A stretch of DNA of 64,000 nt from Bryoerythrophyllum caledonicum. Taxonomy: Eukaryota; Streptophyta; Bryopsida; Pottiales; Pottiaceae. Positions 25,916 through 35,966 of the stretch are shown piece by piece. Position 1 is the stretch's first letter, and the number at the start of each line of letters is the position of its first letter. The stretch is from NCBI GenBank assembly GCA_963971425.1, contig OZ020519.1, forward strand, positions 7,828,028-7,892,027. The letters are read 5' to 3'. Both the position numbers and the translations under genes were made by a program. A model generated the notes under the pieces. It was not told where the DNA came from. It saw only the letters and a program-made list of their open reading frames with translations, and made no database searches.

Positions 25916-27901
25916 GACGTATTCTTGTTATTTCTTCTGTGTCAACAAGCTCCTCCAGATATCAAGTATCAGTTGATACTATGATCTATTGTCAGTTGAT
26001 CTATTATTGTCATATCATTGGCGATTTAGATGAGAAATAGTTAGAATTTTTTAGGGGTTGAATACTTGAATTGTACTCTTCATTTTCAACAAACAATTGA
26101 AGAAAATAGTCAATACAAATTCTCAAAACTGTGCACACTGATCCGATATTCGCAGCCTCCGGGTTGATGAAGAACTTGGAATCAGTGCAGGACGGTCCAC
26201 ATCAATGCAAGAAATGCACAGTACTTGAAGGTCAGAGAGCCAGCACCAAGCAGTACACTAACTATTAACTATGGTATTGGGTGCGGCTTGACAATTGTTG
26301 TTACTTCCCTCAATATGTAGCTCACTCTAAATGTAAACAAGTTGAAATTTAGAGTATGCTTTACAGTGAGGTCTAGAACAATAAATACTAAGTTGAACTT
26401 TAGGAGTGAAGAAACCCTACACTAAATGTGTAGTTTTCTCTCCAAAATTACTAGAGTAGAAAATTAGTGTTGATTTTACATTTAGTATTAGCCACATTAC
26501 CATTTAGTGTTTGTGTTGGTATTTAGTGTTAGTGATGCGAACATTAAATGCCATAGTTAGTGGTTCAAACCTGGTACTGCAAAGATCCGTAGATTCTAGC
26601 TTTATAGTAGTAAGGTAAACCCCCCACAACCGCCAAGTTAAGCAATTTGTATATATGAAGAGCCAAGATAATAAATAAATTATTTTTCAGTGATAGCGAA
26701 TAGAATTACAATTTCAACCCAAGTGATTTCATATTTTTCCGATGTAATATAAATTAGTTATGAATTTCCAAAGTCACATGTGAAGAAAGTTGGGTCAACG
26801 TCAGTAGGTGGGGGCCATGACCCTCCCACAAATGGCCTAAAACCACCCAAAAAAAATTGGAAACTGGGTATTACTCACCCTAAAACTAAATTCGGAAAAT
26901 CCTAGTTCCCTCTATCTCACATGCACTCTGACGCATTCACTAGACAGCAGCCCATGTCCATTCATGCCATGATGCAAAACCGCCAATAATATTCACCCTT
27001 CTATTCATTTATCCCTAAAACCACCAGCTTCGAAACCAACTTCTGCTACCCATGCCTTTTGCTACCCGCACTAAATTTGGAAGTTGGTTACATGTGCAAT
27101 TATTCGCCGTTTCTAGTGAAAAACTAGTTGTCAGTCACGGAATATTGCCGGTTTTAGATGTGACTACCTTAGTACTCTTCCAATCAACCACCGATTATCA
27201 AGCACCGCCATCCCGGAAATCCTCGCCTGAGCGATCTTCCCATCACCACACCATTAATATTTCCATCATCCAACAGTGCTACTCTCCCATCATATTCTGC
27301 ACCGTCCCTGACCCTGTAGTTAAGTTAGCACTCTCACTACCAGTTGGGTTCACAACTCTTGCATGCTCCATTTGTCGATATCCCAATTAGGACACTGACA
27401 CAAGCTAATTTACGCCAACTCTTTTTTCTAGGTTGCTTCTAGACTCCAGCTCTACTATGGGTAGTCTTATTCTCTTGGTCTTAATCCCGGGGGGCACTGA
27501 CATAAGGTGTTTACAGACAAACAAACACTACAGTTCTGTCGACTGCTCCTTCCTCTAGTTCTTATGAGTTGCTATTTCTAGATAGGCTTCCGTTCAACCG
27601 GCTTCATCACAGGGACGGTGCTGCTACATAGAGATTACACTTTGTTGATACCAATTCCTCTTTGCTTAGACTAGGTTCCCCATATGCAAAAAGTAAAGTG
27701 TTTAGTAGTACCTGATTCTCATGGGGCAGTAATCCTAGTCCTCAGCTTGGGCCTTGGATGAACGAACTCGCTGGCTGTATCAATGAAGTTGGAGTCATTC
27801 TTCATAGTTCCAGACTCAGCAGCATCTTTTGTACAAAACCGTCACCTTTGAGTCTCCTGGTCAGCATTACTTCTTCCGTGAGTCCTGGGAGAGTTGTTTT
27901 G
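25916..27901. other. AT-rich intergenic region
   Basis: No gene was recognised. Between about 26259 and 26562 short inverted similarity (TAACTATGG) and repeated TTTAGTGTT words suggest a decayed small element, too weak to call. Short open frames at 27052-27390 show no family features. Confidence 0.4.
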
Positions 27902-28384
27902 ATGGGGAGGCGGAGGGTGCTGGTGCTGGCCCCGGCGATCACACGGATGCAATGCATGGACAATCCATACAAGAGGGTGAAGAACGCGGGTAGCAGGGGC
28001 CGGGAGGAGGAGCCCGGAACGGAGGAGGTGATCAAGCGAAAGGGGTCCACAAGTTTCTGGTCATTATGGCGGAAGAGGAAGGCTCCCGTGAGGAACAAGA
28101 CGAAGAGGAGGAACGTCGGCAAGGGCGGTGAGGGACGGAGTCGGTCGTGGGGGTTCAGGATGACGTCCAAGCTCACCATCCGCATACTATCGCCGGGGTA
28201 CTGGGTGAAGAAGCTCCGGGACTCGTACATCAACCTGATGCTGGCGCTGGAGCGGAACGCGCCGTCAGAATGCAGCGGCATGGTCACGTACCCGGCCCAC
28301 ACCGTCCAACAACGATTCTCCGGAGGAACTCCTGCAGGAGGTGCCTACGTTATGCCCACCTTCGCTCCGCTAGTGTTCTTCTAA
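27902..28384 (+). CDS. Small basic plant protein of unknown function
   Basis: Single open frame of 160 residues starting MGRRRVLVLAP. It is strongly basic (many Lys and Arg between residues 20 and 80) and ends with a region MTSKLTIRILSPGYWVKKLRDSYINLML whose LRDxYxxxM pattern resembles a family of short, uncharacterised land-plant proteins. The local GC content, high only inside this frame, and the GC-rich third codon positions support coding. No signal peptide or membrane helix is visible. The open frame runs further upstream (to 27758) without good coding character, so the methionine at 27902 is preferred. The antisense frame at 27802-28302 is treated as a shadow. Confidence 0.55.
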   Translation: MGRRRVLVLAPAITRMQCMDNPYKRVKNAGSRGREEEPGTEEVIKRKGSTSFWSLWRKRKAPVRNKTKRRNVGKGGEGRSRSWGFRMTSKLTIRILSPGYWVKKLRDSYINLMLALERNAPSECSGMVTYPAHTVQQRFSGGTPAGGAYVMPTFAPLVFF

Positions 28385-29462
28385 GCGTGCGTACCCTTGA
28401 TCTCTCTCTTTTTCTATCAGCCTTTTGTTAGAAACTGATTTCTTGAGATTGCGAGGGCCTGTGGAAACGAATTAAGCTTCAATGAGAGCAGTCTGATTAG
28501 AAGTTAGGTTCAGGTTTCTAGAAATCGATGTAGACTTATCAAGGTTAGGGAACTACGGCTTCGGTGATTGAATGAACAGAATGATAATCGCTCTAACTTC
28601 CGAATTGCAAGTGAGTTACCTTACTACATCATGTTTTTCTTGCCACCGATCTGTGGTGTTTTCTGAAGTATTGGTTGCGCTTGAGAATGACCTGAGAAAG
28701 GATCATACCAAACTGAATCCCAGCTTCTGGGGTTAGCAGCGTAGAAACTAGCCTGTATGTAATGTTGAGGTCGAGTCGGCCTGCGTGAAAGAGTGAAGCT
28801 TCGTCACCGAAATGAGAGCAGTTTGATTAAATCAGTTAATGACTAAATACAGGTTTCTAGAGATCGTAGTAGGCTTTGTCAAGGTTGGGAAACTCCGACG
28901 TCCGACTAACTCAAATTACAAGTGTAAGTTACCTTAATAGATTATGTTTTTCTGTGGTGTTATCTAGAGTATTGGTTAAGCTTGGGAATGAGTTGACAAG
29001 GAATCATACCAAATTACGGTCCAAGTTGCTGGTTTTTTGGTGACGATCTCCGGGTCACGGGAAGTTCGAGATCTGCGCGATTGCTTGCTGAGAATTGTGG
29101 CTGACAACTTCCGCTGGAAATCCATGGAAATCGGGAATTGGATATCTGCAGGACCTCCAGGCATCTATTCGTGTCGGTACTCTATTCAGCTACTATATAT
29201 AATAATTCTCCCTGGAAAGCGATACATATCACAGGAAATGTGAAGTCAGTGATATGAACCAGCTGAGGATCCCAAATGCTTGACGATTTTCAGCAAGCAG
29301 GGGCACCACCGTAGTATGATACACTTGATACCCATGTGAAATGCTCTTACAACATTGTTGAGCACAACCCTGGGTCACTTTGTACTACCTTGCTGAATGT
29401 GACAACCAGACAAGGAAAAGAATGATTTGCACAAAAATTTACAACTCTTCTGCAAAGCCTCA
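28385..29462. other. Intergenic region with a partial internal duplication
   Basis: No gene seen. Two stretches about 340 bases apart, near 28480-28620 and 28820-28930, resemble each other (GAGAGCAGT(C/T)TGATTA, AGGTTTCTAGA, AACTACGG/AACTCCG, AATTACAAGTG), a decayed direct repeat. Confidence 0.45.
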
Positions 29463-32400
29463 CTAATCATTGGAATCCATACCAGCCCCTCGGCGCATTG
29501 TGATCCACTTTTTGGATTTCAGCGGCCTCATGGTTTTCAAGGGTACTTTAATATCAGTCTCGTTGTCATTGGAAACCTTTAGCGATTGGGCAGGCGGTGA
29601 ATCGGTTATCACAGTTTGAGTTTTTTGCTGCTTTCTCACTTGAAGTCCCAGCACCCTTGCAACTTCCCGAAGACCCCCCCATTTTTCCAATGATCGTGCT
29701 AGGTCATAACGCCCTGCACCTCACAGCGGACCAGGGTTTCAGATTCTTTCGATCATTTTGTCTGAAATCTCTGTAGAATGAAAATTGAGAAATGAAAATT
29801 ATGGATTGAAGAACTGACCTGCTTTTTCTAATGACCGTCTGGTCGGCATGAGCGTCCTATCCTTGCCCTGTTCTTTCTGAAACAGAACTATCTGAAATCC
29901 AACAAGCGGATTCCCAAACGCCCCATCAGGATCTTGAAGTTTAAACAAGTAAAAACCACATACCATTTCATCAATGTAAGTTTTCTAGGGAAAATTCCGA
30001 TTAGAAGATAATAAGGTACCAATTCGATGGAGTTACCTCCTTCTGGAGATTCTGGAGGTTGTCCCAGTAACCTTTAGGCTTCCGTTCCTTGTATGCAAGT
30101 GAAAGATTTAATTTGGCAGCTATAGGGCCAAAGCCTCCATTACGAGCTATAGCCTTTTCTAAGTCTACTCGCCCAGCTTCCCGTAACTCATCTCTCAAAG
30201 GCATCACACCCAAAGTACCCTGCACAGGAAACAAGAATTACATGGTCTTCATCTGTTGCCACTCCCAAAATTTGAAATACGTCAAAACTCAGCAAAGCTC
30301 CCTTTCAATATTTGTGAAAGAAGGTTCAGAGGTAGCAACAAAGACCCCAACTGTTGTCGACGCTCACCTTTTCAGCAATAAATTTAAGAAGCTCTTGTTC
30401 AAGAATGTTGAAGTCACGCTGAAGACCAACAACCCGTCGATTGCGAATCCGCGGAGAGTCTGTACGACCACCACTGGGCTTATCCTCCTCACTAGCATCT
30501 TCTGACGATTCTTGCTTGACGATTTTTTTTAGCTCATTTGCTCCAGTTCTGCCGTTTTGTGATGTATCGGACTCAAGAAGTTCAGCTCGATCTCGAATAG
30601 CACACAAATTTGCGGGTAAATCTTCATATACGACCTGCATAATATGACAGAAAATCCCTCAACAAATACATGTATGAATTAGGAAAGGGATATTCCTCAC
30701 ACCATTAAAGTAGCTGATCACATACCTCCTCGACAAGAGCCTCAGCCAGCAATGAGTCTCTGTGCATTCTGGTGTCAACAACATACTTAAGCAAAGTGTG
30801 TTCTGCTCCTAAAGGCTCTAGAGACCATTTTCCTTGATAACTGTCGAAGTCCCCTTCGACTTGTTGAAACAAAATCTCGTACATAGGCCTCTCCCAGAGA
30901 TCTAATACAACTCGAGCATGTAATACCATATACAACAGACACTTGCAGCCCTCCTGCAACAAACATTTGATCTCAGTCCCTCCCACATTCTTCAAACTAC
31001 TGAAAGAGAATGAAATGCTCAGAAGCAAGGGATTTCACATCTCTACAAGCACAAAGCCGAAAAAGAACAAAAACAAAAGAAAATTACAATTGATGACAAC
31101 ATGACAAGCGGCGCCGACTAAATGCACTACGATAGCATTTTCTGATACTGCTGCAGTACCTGTAGCAACCGCACTTTGTTTTTCTCCCGACTTAAAACTT
31201 CACAGATTGCCAGGTTGGGTATGAACCTGATAAAAGTGAGAACACAGCAGAAGCAAACAAGTTTCAGTCGAATCCTGAAGAGTTATCTCTTAACTCAAAA
31301 TCAACTAAGGGCCGATAGAAAGCAGAAAGATAAACTCTAAGTAAATAGACAACTGGTTCCACAGACCTGAACCACATCCATAACCCCAAGCCTGATCTTG
31401 TAAGTGGCTCACTTCTTACTAGTGAAAGCCATGATGCAGCAATTAAGTTCACAAAAGTAATACCGAGAACCAAAATCACCTAGAAGCTACTAGAAAACCA
31501 TAGAAAGATGTTCCTAGAACTCACTCGTGAAGACGCTCGTAATCAGTAAGAACGGCCCACACATTATGCGCGGGCGCCTCCACCGTAATAGCTGCTACTA
31601 CTCGCCTGTGCACTCCTCCATTCTCCAGCATGTCGTCAAAGCGTCTCAAGTGCACCTCATCTACAACACAAGGCTTTCCAAGTTGGCATGCTGATCCAAT
31701 TGCCCCCCACGAGTAGCCTCTTTCACCCAATTTCGCCCGCTGCTTCAAAGCCACAGAAGCAGACAGCCCCTCCTCGGAGACTGACCCTCGCAGAACATTC
31801 AAACCGTCCTCCACTCGATCAGCGATCGCCCGCAAATTGGTGGGAAGGTCCGACTTGATAATCTGCTCAACAAAAGCAGCCGGAAACAGCAGCCTCGGCG
31901 TCACGTTCACTTCGTAATGCAACATGGTCGTACCCGATCTGCAATGAACCATATATCAAGGCCTTGAAACAAAGTCAATCCATATAGAAACATATGGCGA
32001 GGAGAGGAAGGGAATTCATCACATACCGGACTTCAGGACGAAGATACCACCTCCCAACATACCGCTTGAAATCGCCATCCACCATCGAGAAACGAAGCTC
32101 TTTACCATCCTTCTGCAAACAAAAATAGCACAACACCGTTACAAATGAAAAGGTGAAGCGTCCGTTGCTAGCCCAAAAACATGCTTGTGTTAGAGACATA
32201 TTTATTGACTTGATTTTCATTTTTTTCAAGCCAATCCATCGTTTCTCATGTTTAAAATGAAGTGAAGATATACACCAAAAATATAATCGTTACATCAGCT
32301 TTTTTTTGTACCAAAATGTTGGACAAAAATAACATTATTTCGATTGTTTCTATTCGATGATTACAACGCTGGATAACTCTTGTCCATTCATGAAGTGACG

Positions 32401-33302
32401 CATCTTGAATATAATAGAATTCCCCCTCTTTTGTAGGGGGATTTTAAGCTCAAGCTGAGCGAAAGAAGAAGAGGTGATTTACTAACCGCATCAGGAAGCT
32501 CCTCCAAGTCAAGCACGACCCGGGCTTCGATCTGCCAATACATCGCCGACTGCTTGCCTTCCTGAAGGAGCCACTTCCGTCCCGGATGAGGGCAAGGGAT
32601 TTGCTCACTGTTCATTTCCCCCAAACCAGCAATAAAAATCTCATGAAAAAATCCACTTCACATAACTAAAAAACTCACAGTAAAGGGCATTATCAAAAAC
32701 AGCACCTGCGTGTGAGATTAGGAATAAACTCCGCCAACCGCCCGTAGTCCGTCAACACCTCCCAAACGCGCTCCTGTGTGGCCTCGATCCTGACACTCGC
32801 ACTAATGTGGCGCTCCCGCCACGACACGGCCTCGACTAGGCACTGCACTAGCCGCTCAAACGAACCTGAATTCACATCCGAGTCCACTGCATTCGCCAAG
32901 CCCCGACCAATTCCTTTCTGGCTGCAACGAATCTCCAAGAAATGCGCCACGCGCCGAGCTCGCACTCCTCCTCTCTTTGATAACGCAAACTATCAAAAAC
33001 ACACCGCAAACGATCACACATTGTACAAAGAACCGCAGGTTATGAAACACATTGCAAACTCGATTAAAAAAAATCCTCCAACTCTAATTCTCGCACAAGC
33101 GCTAATCTCGCACCTGCCGCGGCAGGAAGAGCGATCGCAACATGAATTCTGGCGCTAAGACGTACGAAACCCTAGCCGTGGCGCCTGCGCGCCTCCGGTT
33201 CGCAAAATCAGCTCGCCGTTGCTGAGCTCGGATGGAACCGTCCGATTGCTGCCGCGCGGATCTGCAGACGGGCAGCGGCGAGAGCCACGCGCCCGTCGCC
33301 AT
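29463..33302 (-). CDS. Plastid-targeted protein with two cyclase/dehydrase (START-like) domains
   Basis: Twelve exons (33302-33114, 32989-32706, 32607-32487, 32112-32027, 31938-31525, 31226-31160, 30953-30726, 30634-30368, 30219-30037, 29984-29964, 29891-29819, 29713-29463) close in phase to 727 residues. Exon 1 is an Arg/Ser/Ala-rich leader, probably a chloroplast transit peptide. Two polyketide cyclase/dehydrase (SRPBCC, coenzyme Q-binding-like) domains follow. Each starts with IEATQERVWEVLTDYGRLAEFIPNL or VEAPAHNVWAVLTDYERLHEFIPNL and continues to a GDF..Y.G.W strand. The C-terminal part has repeated GGFGPIAAKLNL and GGLREVARVLGL helices and a GYWDNLQNL motif. The architecture and length match the Arabidopsis At5g08720-like family, whose ligand is not established. 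Lipid or isoprenoid binding in the plastid is an inference from the fold. The genomic ends of this gene are clean, with no frameshift. Confidence 0.88.
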
Positions 33303-33675
33303 GGAGCTCGCCTGGTGCTACAATCCGCGACAATGCGAGCGGAAGCTCCGCAAACGCAATCGCATTCTGAAGCGCGAGCGCGAGGGCTTGGCTTCAACTC
33401 GCAACGATGCTGCACTGACCTCTCGTCGAAAGCAGATAGAGTAGGGGAATATGCACTCGGAAAAGGCTCCCCTTCAAAAAGTTACTTTTTCACAGGAAAG
33501 TTGCAAGTGTGGAGTGAAACTTTAACCCTTTAGCGTCTAAGGGTCGTTTTTTTTTTTTTTTTTTTGTACTTTTCTACAATGTCTCTCGTGTGCTCTGAAT
33601 GCATTTCGAGCGCTTCATTAGCTTTCGAACGGATTTTTCTGATCTCTAGTCCATGCAAGCATCAATAAATTAGAG

Positions 33676-33800
33676 TGATTTCCATGAAGTGGAGTCGTAG
33701 ATTTTTGTGCTGAAATGTATCTTTTGTGTAGATGATGTTTTGCCTAGTCTACTACACTTGTTTCTGACTCTTTGGTTCACGTGGGCGCTAAAGGGTTGAA
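33676..33800 (+). repeat. Dispersed repeat, copy A
   Basis: Similar in the same orientation to 47286-47406 and more weakly to 57355-57462. Shared blocks include GTGATTTCC(A/G)TGAAGT, GAAATGTA(T/C)C, TTTGTGTA(G/A)ATGATGTT and a terminal AAGGGTT/AAGGATT. Probably fragments of one old element family. Confidence 0.5.
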
Positions 33801-33814
33801 GTGAATTTTTTGGA

Positions 33815-34175
33815 GTTCATGGTAATTGCTCAAATTTATGTTGTACAGGTGTACATATACTAGAAATGGAGCTACTATAAGGCTTCCCTTTCAAAAGTAA
33901 ACTTCCACCACTTCATCATTTTGGCATGGTGGGTGAAGATTGGAAATAAGAGTCACTTCATAACTTAGCCCTCCATGACCATTGTTGAAGTTACTGCATA
34001 ATCCAATGTTCTTCCGCCATGTGAGAATGGTCAAGCGGTGGAAGTCCCGACACTTGCGACTTTCATGTGAAAAATTTACTTCTTGAAGGGGAGCCTTTCA
34101 ATGTCTCCATTTCTAGTGTGTGCACACCTATGGGCACCTTTGCTGTACAAATTGGAGCAATTACCATGGCTTGGA
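33815..34175. repeat. Fold-back (long inverted repeat) element
   Basis: Arms of about 90 bp face each other. The left arm (about 33815-33905) has CATGGTAATTGCTCAAATT, TGTACAGGTG and ACTAGAAATGGAG; the right arm (about 34085-34175) has their complements, including CTCCATTTCTAGTGTG and GGAGCAATTACCATGG. Identity is imperfect, roughly 75-80 percent by eye. Consistent with a MITE-like or foldback element, or a locus that could give a hairpin transcript. Confidence 0.55.
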
Positions 34176-35098
34176 GAATCCTCCCTTTAAAGTTTTGTTA
34201 TAGTTTCATTTGTTGAATTTTTTTCATTGAAGCATGGAGTGTGTAAGAAACCTTCTTAAACCCTATAGGACCACGGCATTTTAGACGAATGCCAAGATTA
34301 CCTTTTTGAAAATGTGACTTTAGAATCTCCTTGTATGCTTATATGAGATGATGTGGTGAGAAAATTTTGAATTTTGACCTTATCGATTGAAAGATAAATG
34401 AAGTCAAAGCATACATATTTGTGCTTCGTAGATACATCGGGTCCTTTAGGGATTTAAAATTGCATGGAGGCTTAGGTGTATTCATGAATAGAATTTAAAA
34501 TGGTGGTTTATGATTGCATGGTACCGTGTTTCATTAGTCAAATTTATTTCAAAGTTTCTTAGTTTTAGCAACAACTAACATTTCTTATTGCATGAGGAAT
34601 ATCTAGAAAGACTATATTATGCAGAGATTTGCACATTTTCATGAGTAAGATTATATATTTTGTAGAGATTTGATAACTAAGGAAGTTGTTATTTTTAATT
34701 AAGTGGTCGGAACCACAAGCATCTCATAAAAATCAATGGCAGCCAATCCTCTTTTACTAGTGTCTAGTTTTTTCAATCAATTTGTTCTATTTCTAGTTGA
34801 ATTGCCTTATTTATGATCAAATTGCTTTATTTCCAATATATTGACTACCTATGATTGTAGTCTATGGTTTTGAAAAATCTAACTAAAGATGTAAATATGA
34901 TAGATTTATTTTAATAATAACAGTACCAAGTTTTGATGTCAAGAGTAATAAAAAGAAATAGATGAGCCTACTCAATATTCTAGCACCAATGCTACGGTAG
35001 CCTCTTAGGTTTTGGAATCACTATTGAATCTCAAGAGTGATGTAATTATTTTCTTATAGGCCTTGCACACTCCTTTATCAACCCTTTATGGATCAGAG

Positions 35099-35108
35099 GG
35101 CCATAGGT
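35099..35108. repeat. Target-site duplication, left copy
   Basis: GGCCATAGGT directly precedes the left end of the transposon and is repeated exactly at 47135-47144, directly after the right end. The bases on each side of the two copies differ, so the duplication is exactly 10 bp. Confidence 0.88.
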
Positions 35109-35160
35109 CAGGATTGCTATCTTGTGAGCGGTGAGCCTTGAGCAATGAGCGGTGAGCACA
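35109..35160 (+). repeat. Left terminal inverted repeat with five 7-bp subrepeats
   Basis: After CAGGATTGCTATCTT come five heptamers: GTGAGCG, GTGAGCC, TTGAGCA, ATGAGCG, GTGAGCA, then a T-rich tract. The right end, read inward, shows the same plan. Arrays of short repeats at transposon ends are usual transposase-binding sites; binding here is inferred. Confidence 0.85.
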
Positions 35161-35691
35161 GTTTTTTTGGTTTTTTTTTTGCCCAAAAAATCTAAAAAAA
35201 TATATGGTACCTAAGGCCGTGGATTAAATTTACAAACTTTTGGCAATAAATTAAAAACATGCAACAATAAACAACGACAAGATATTTGGACATTGTGACT
35301 ACGTAATTCTTGATGTTTAGGATTGTAACAATTCGTCTAAAAACCTGGAGTGACATCTATGGCCGTGGATTGGATCTACTTTATCCTTTTAATACATGGG
35401 TGACATCCATCTAATACCTAGGCGATACCCGTGTTGTTTTACTACTTTGATTTGGAAAAGTTAGATACTTTGAAAGTATTGGCATGTTCAATAAATATGG
35501 TTTGAGATTGTAAAAATCTCGTGGCACAAAACATGAAATGTATTAACATAATACAAATGATAATTAGGTTGGCTAAGTATATAAAGAAACAAATCGATAT
35601 TCCTGAATAAAACACAATAGATAGAAGACTTTAATAAAGATATAAAAAAACAACATGCATTGTTAAAAAAAAATACAACCAAATGGATAAT
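35161..35691. other. AT-rich sub-terminal region of the transposon
   Basis: No coding exon recognised. It begins with poly-T and poly-A tracts similar in kind to those inside the right terminus. Confidence 0.5.
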
Positions 35692-35966
35692 TCAATTTTC
35701 CTCCCCTGATAGCTCATCTGAGCTATCCTCATAAATACCAGGCGAACTACTATCCGTACCACTACCAACCGCTTCCCCATCTATGAAGCGCTCTGCTGCG
35801 GACCTGCGTTGGGGTACTCGTGAAATCGGAAGAGGAGATGGTAGGGCAGCCATCGCATGTGCGATGCCCCAATCCCAAGGATTCATGTGATACGAACGAG
35901 GCGGACTCATCATCTCCTTCGACAAGCGCGATAACACTCCGGTTTGAGATGTGGATGATGAAGCCA
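35692..35966 (-). other. Open frame with acidic tail after the methylase gene
   Basis: A minus-strand frame continues past the predicted stop of the methylase-like gene. It encodes a short segment ending GIYEDSSDELSGEEN and a stop at 35692. It looks like a natural acidic C-terminus but is in another phase from the preceding exon (donor at 36090/36089, acceptor at 35984). Either it belongs to an alternative splice form or a frameshift has cut it off. Confidence 0.35.

Larger units (their letters stand above)
33303..35098. other. Intergenic, repeat-rich region left of the transposon
   Basis: No gene recognised. It contains a fold-back element (33815-34175), a nearby related fragment at 33449-33510, and one copy of a dispersed repeat (33676-33800). 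The rest is AT-rich. Confidence 0.5.

Noticed and set aside
26259..26562. Possible MITE with TAACTATGG ends
   Set aside because: Inverted similarity extends over only about 15 bases with mismatches and no target-site duplication was found.
27802..28302. 166-codon minus-strand frame opposite the small basic protein
   Set aside because: The plus-strand frame has the better start, third-position bias and a family-like segment; the antisense frame shows none.
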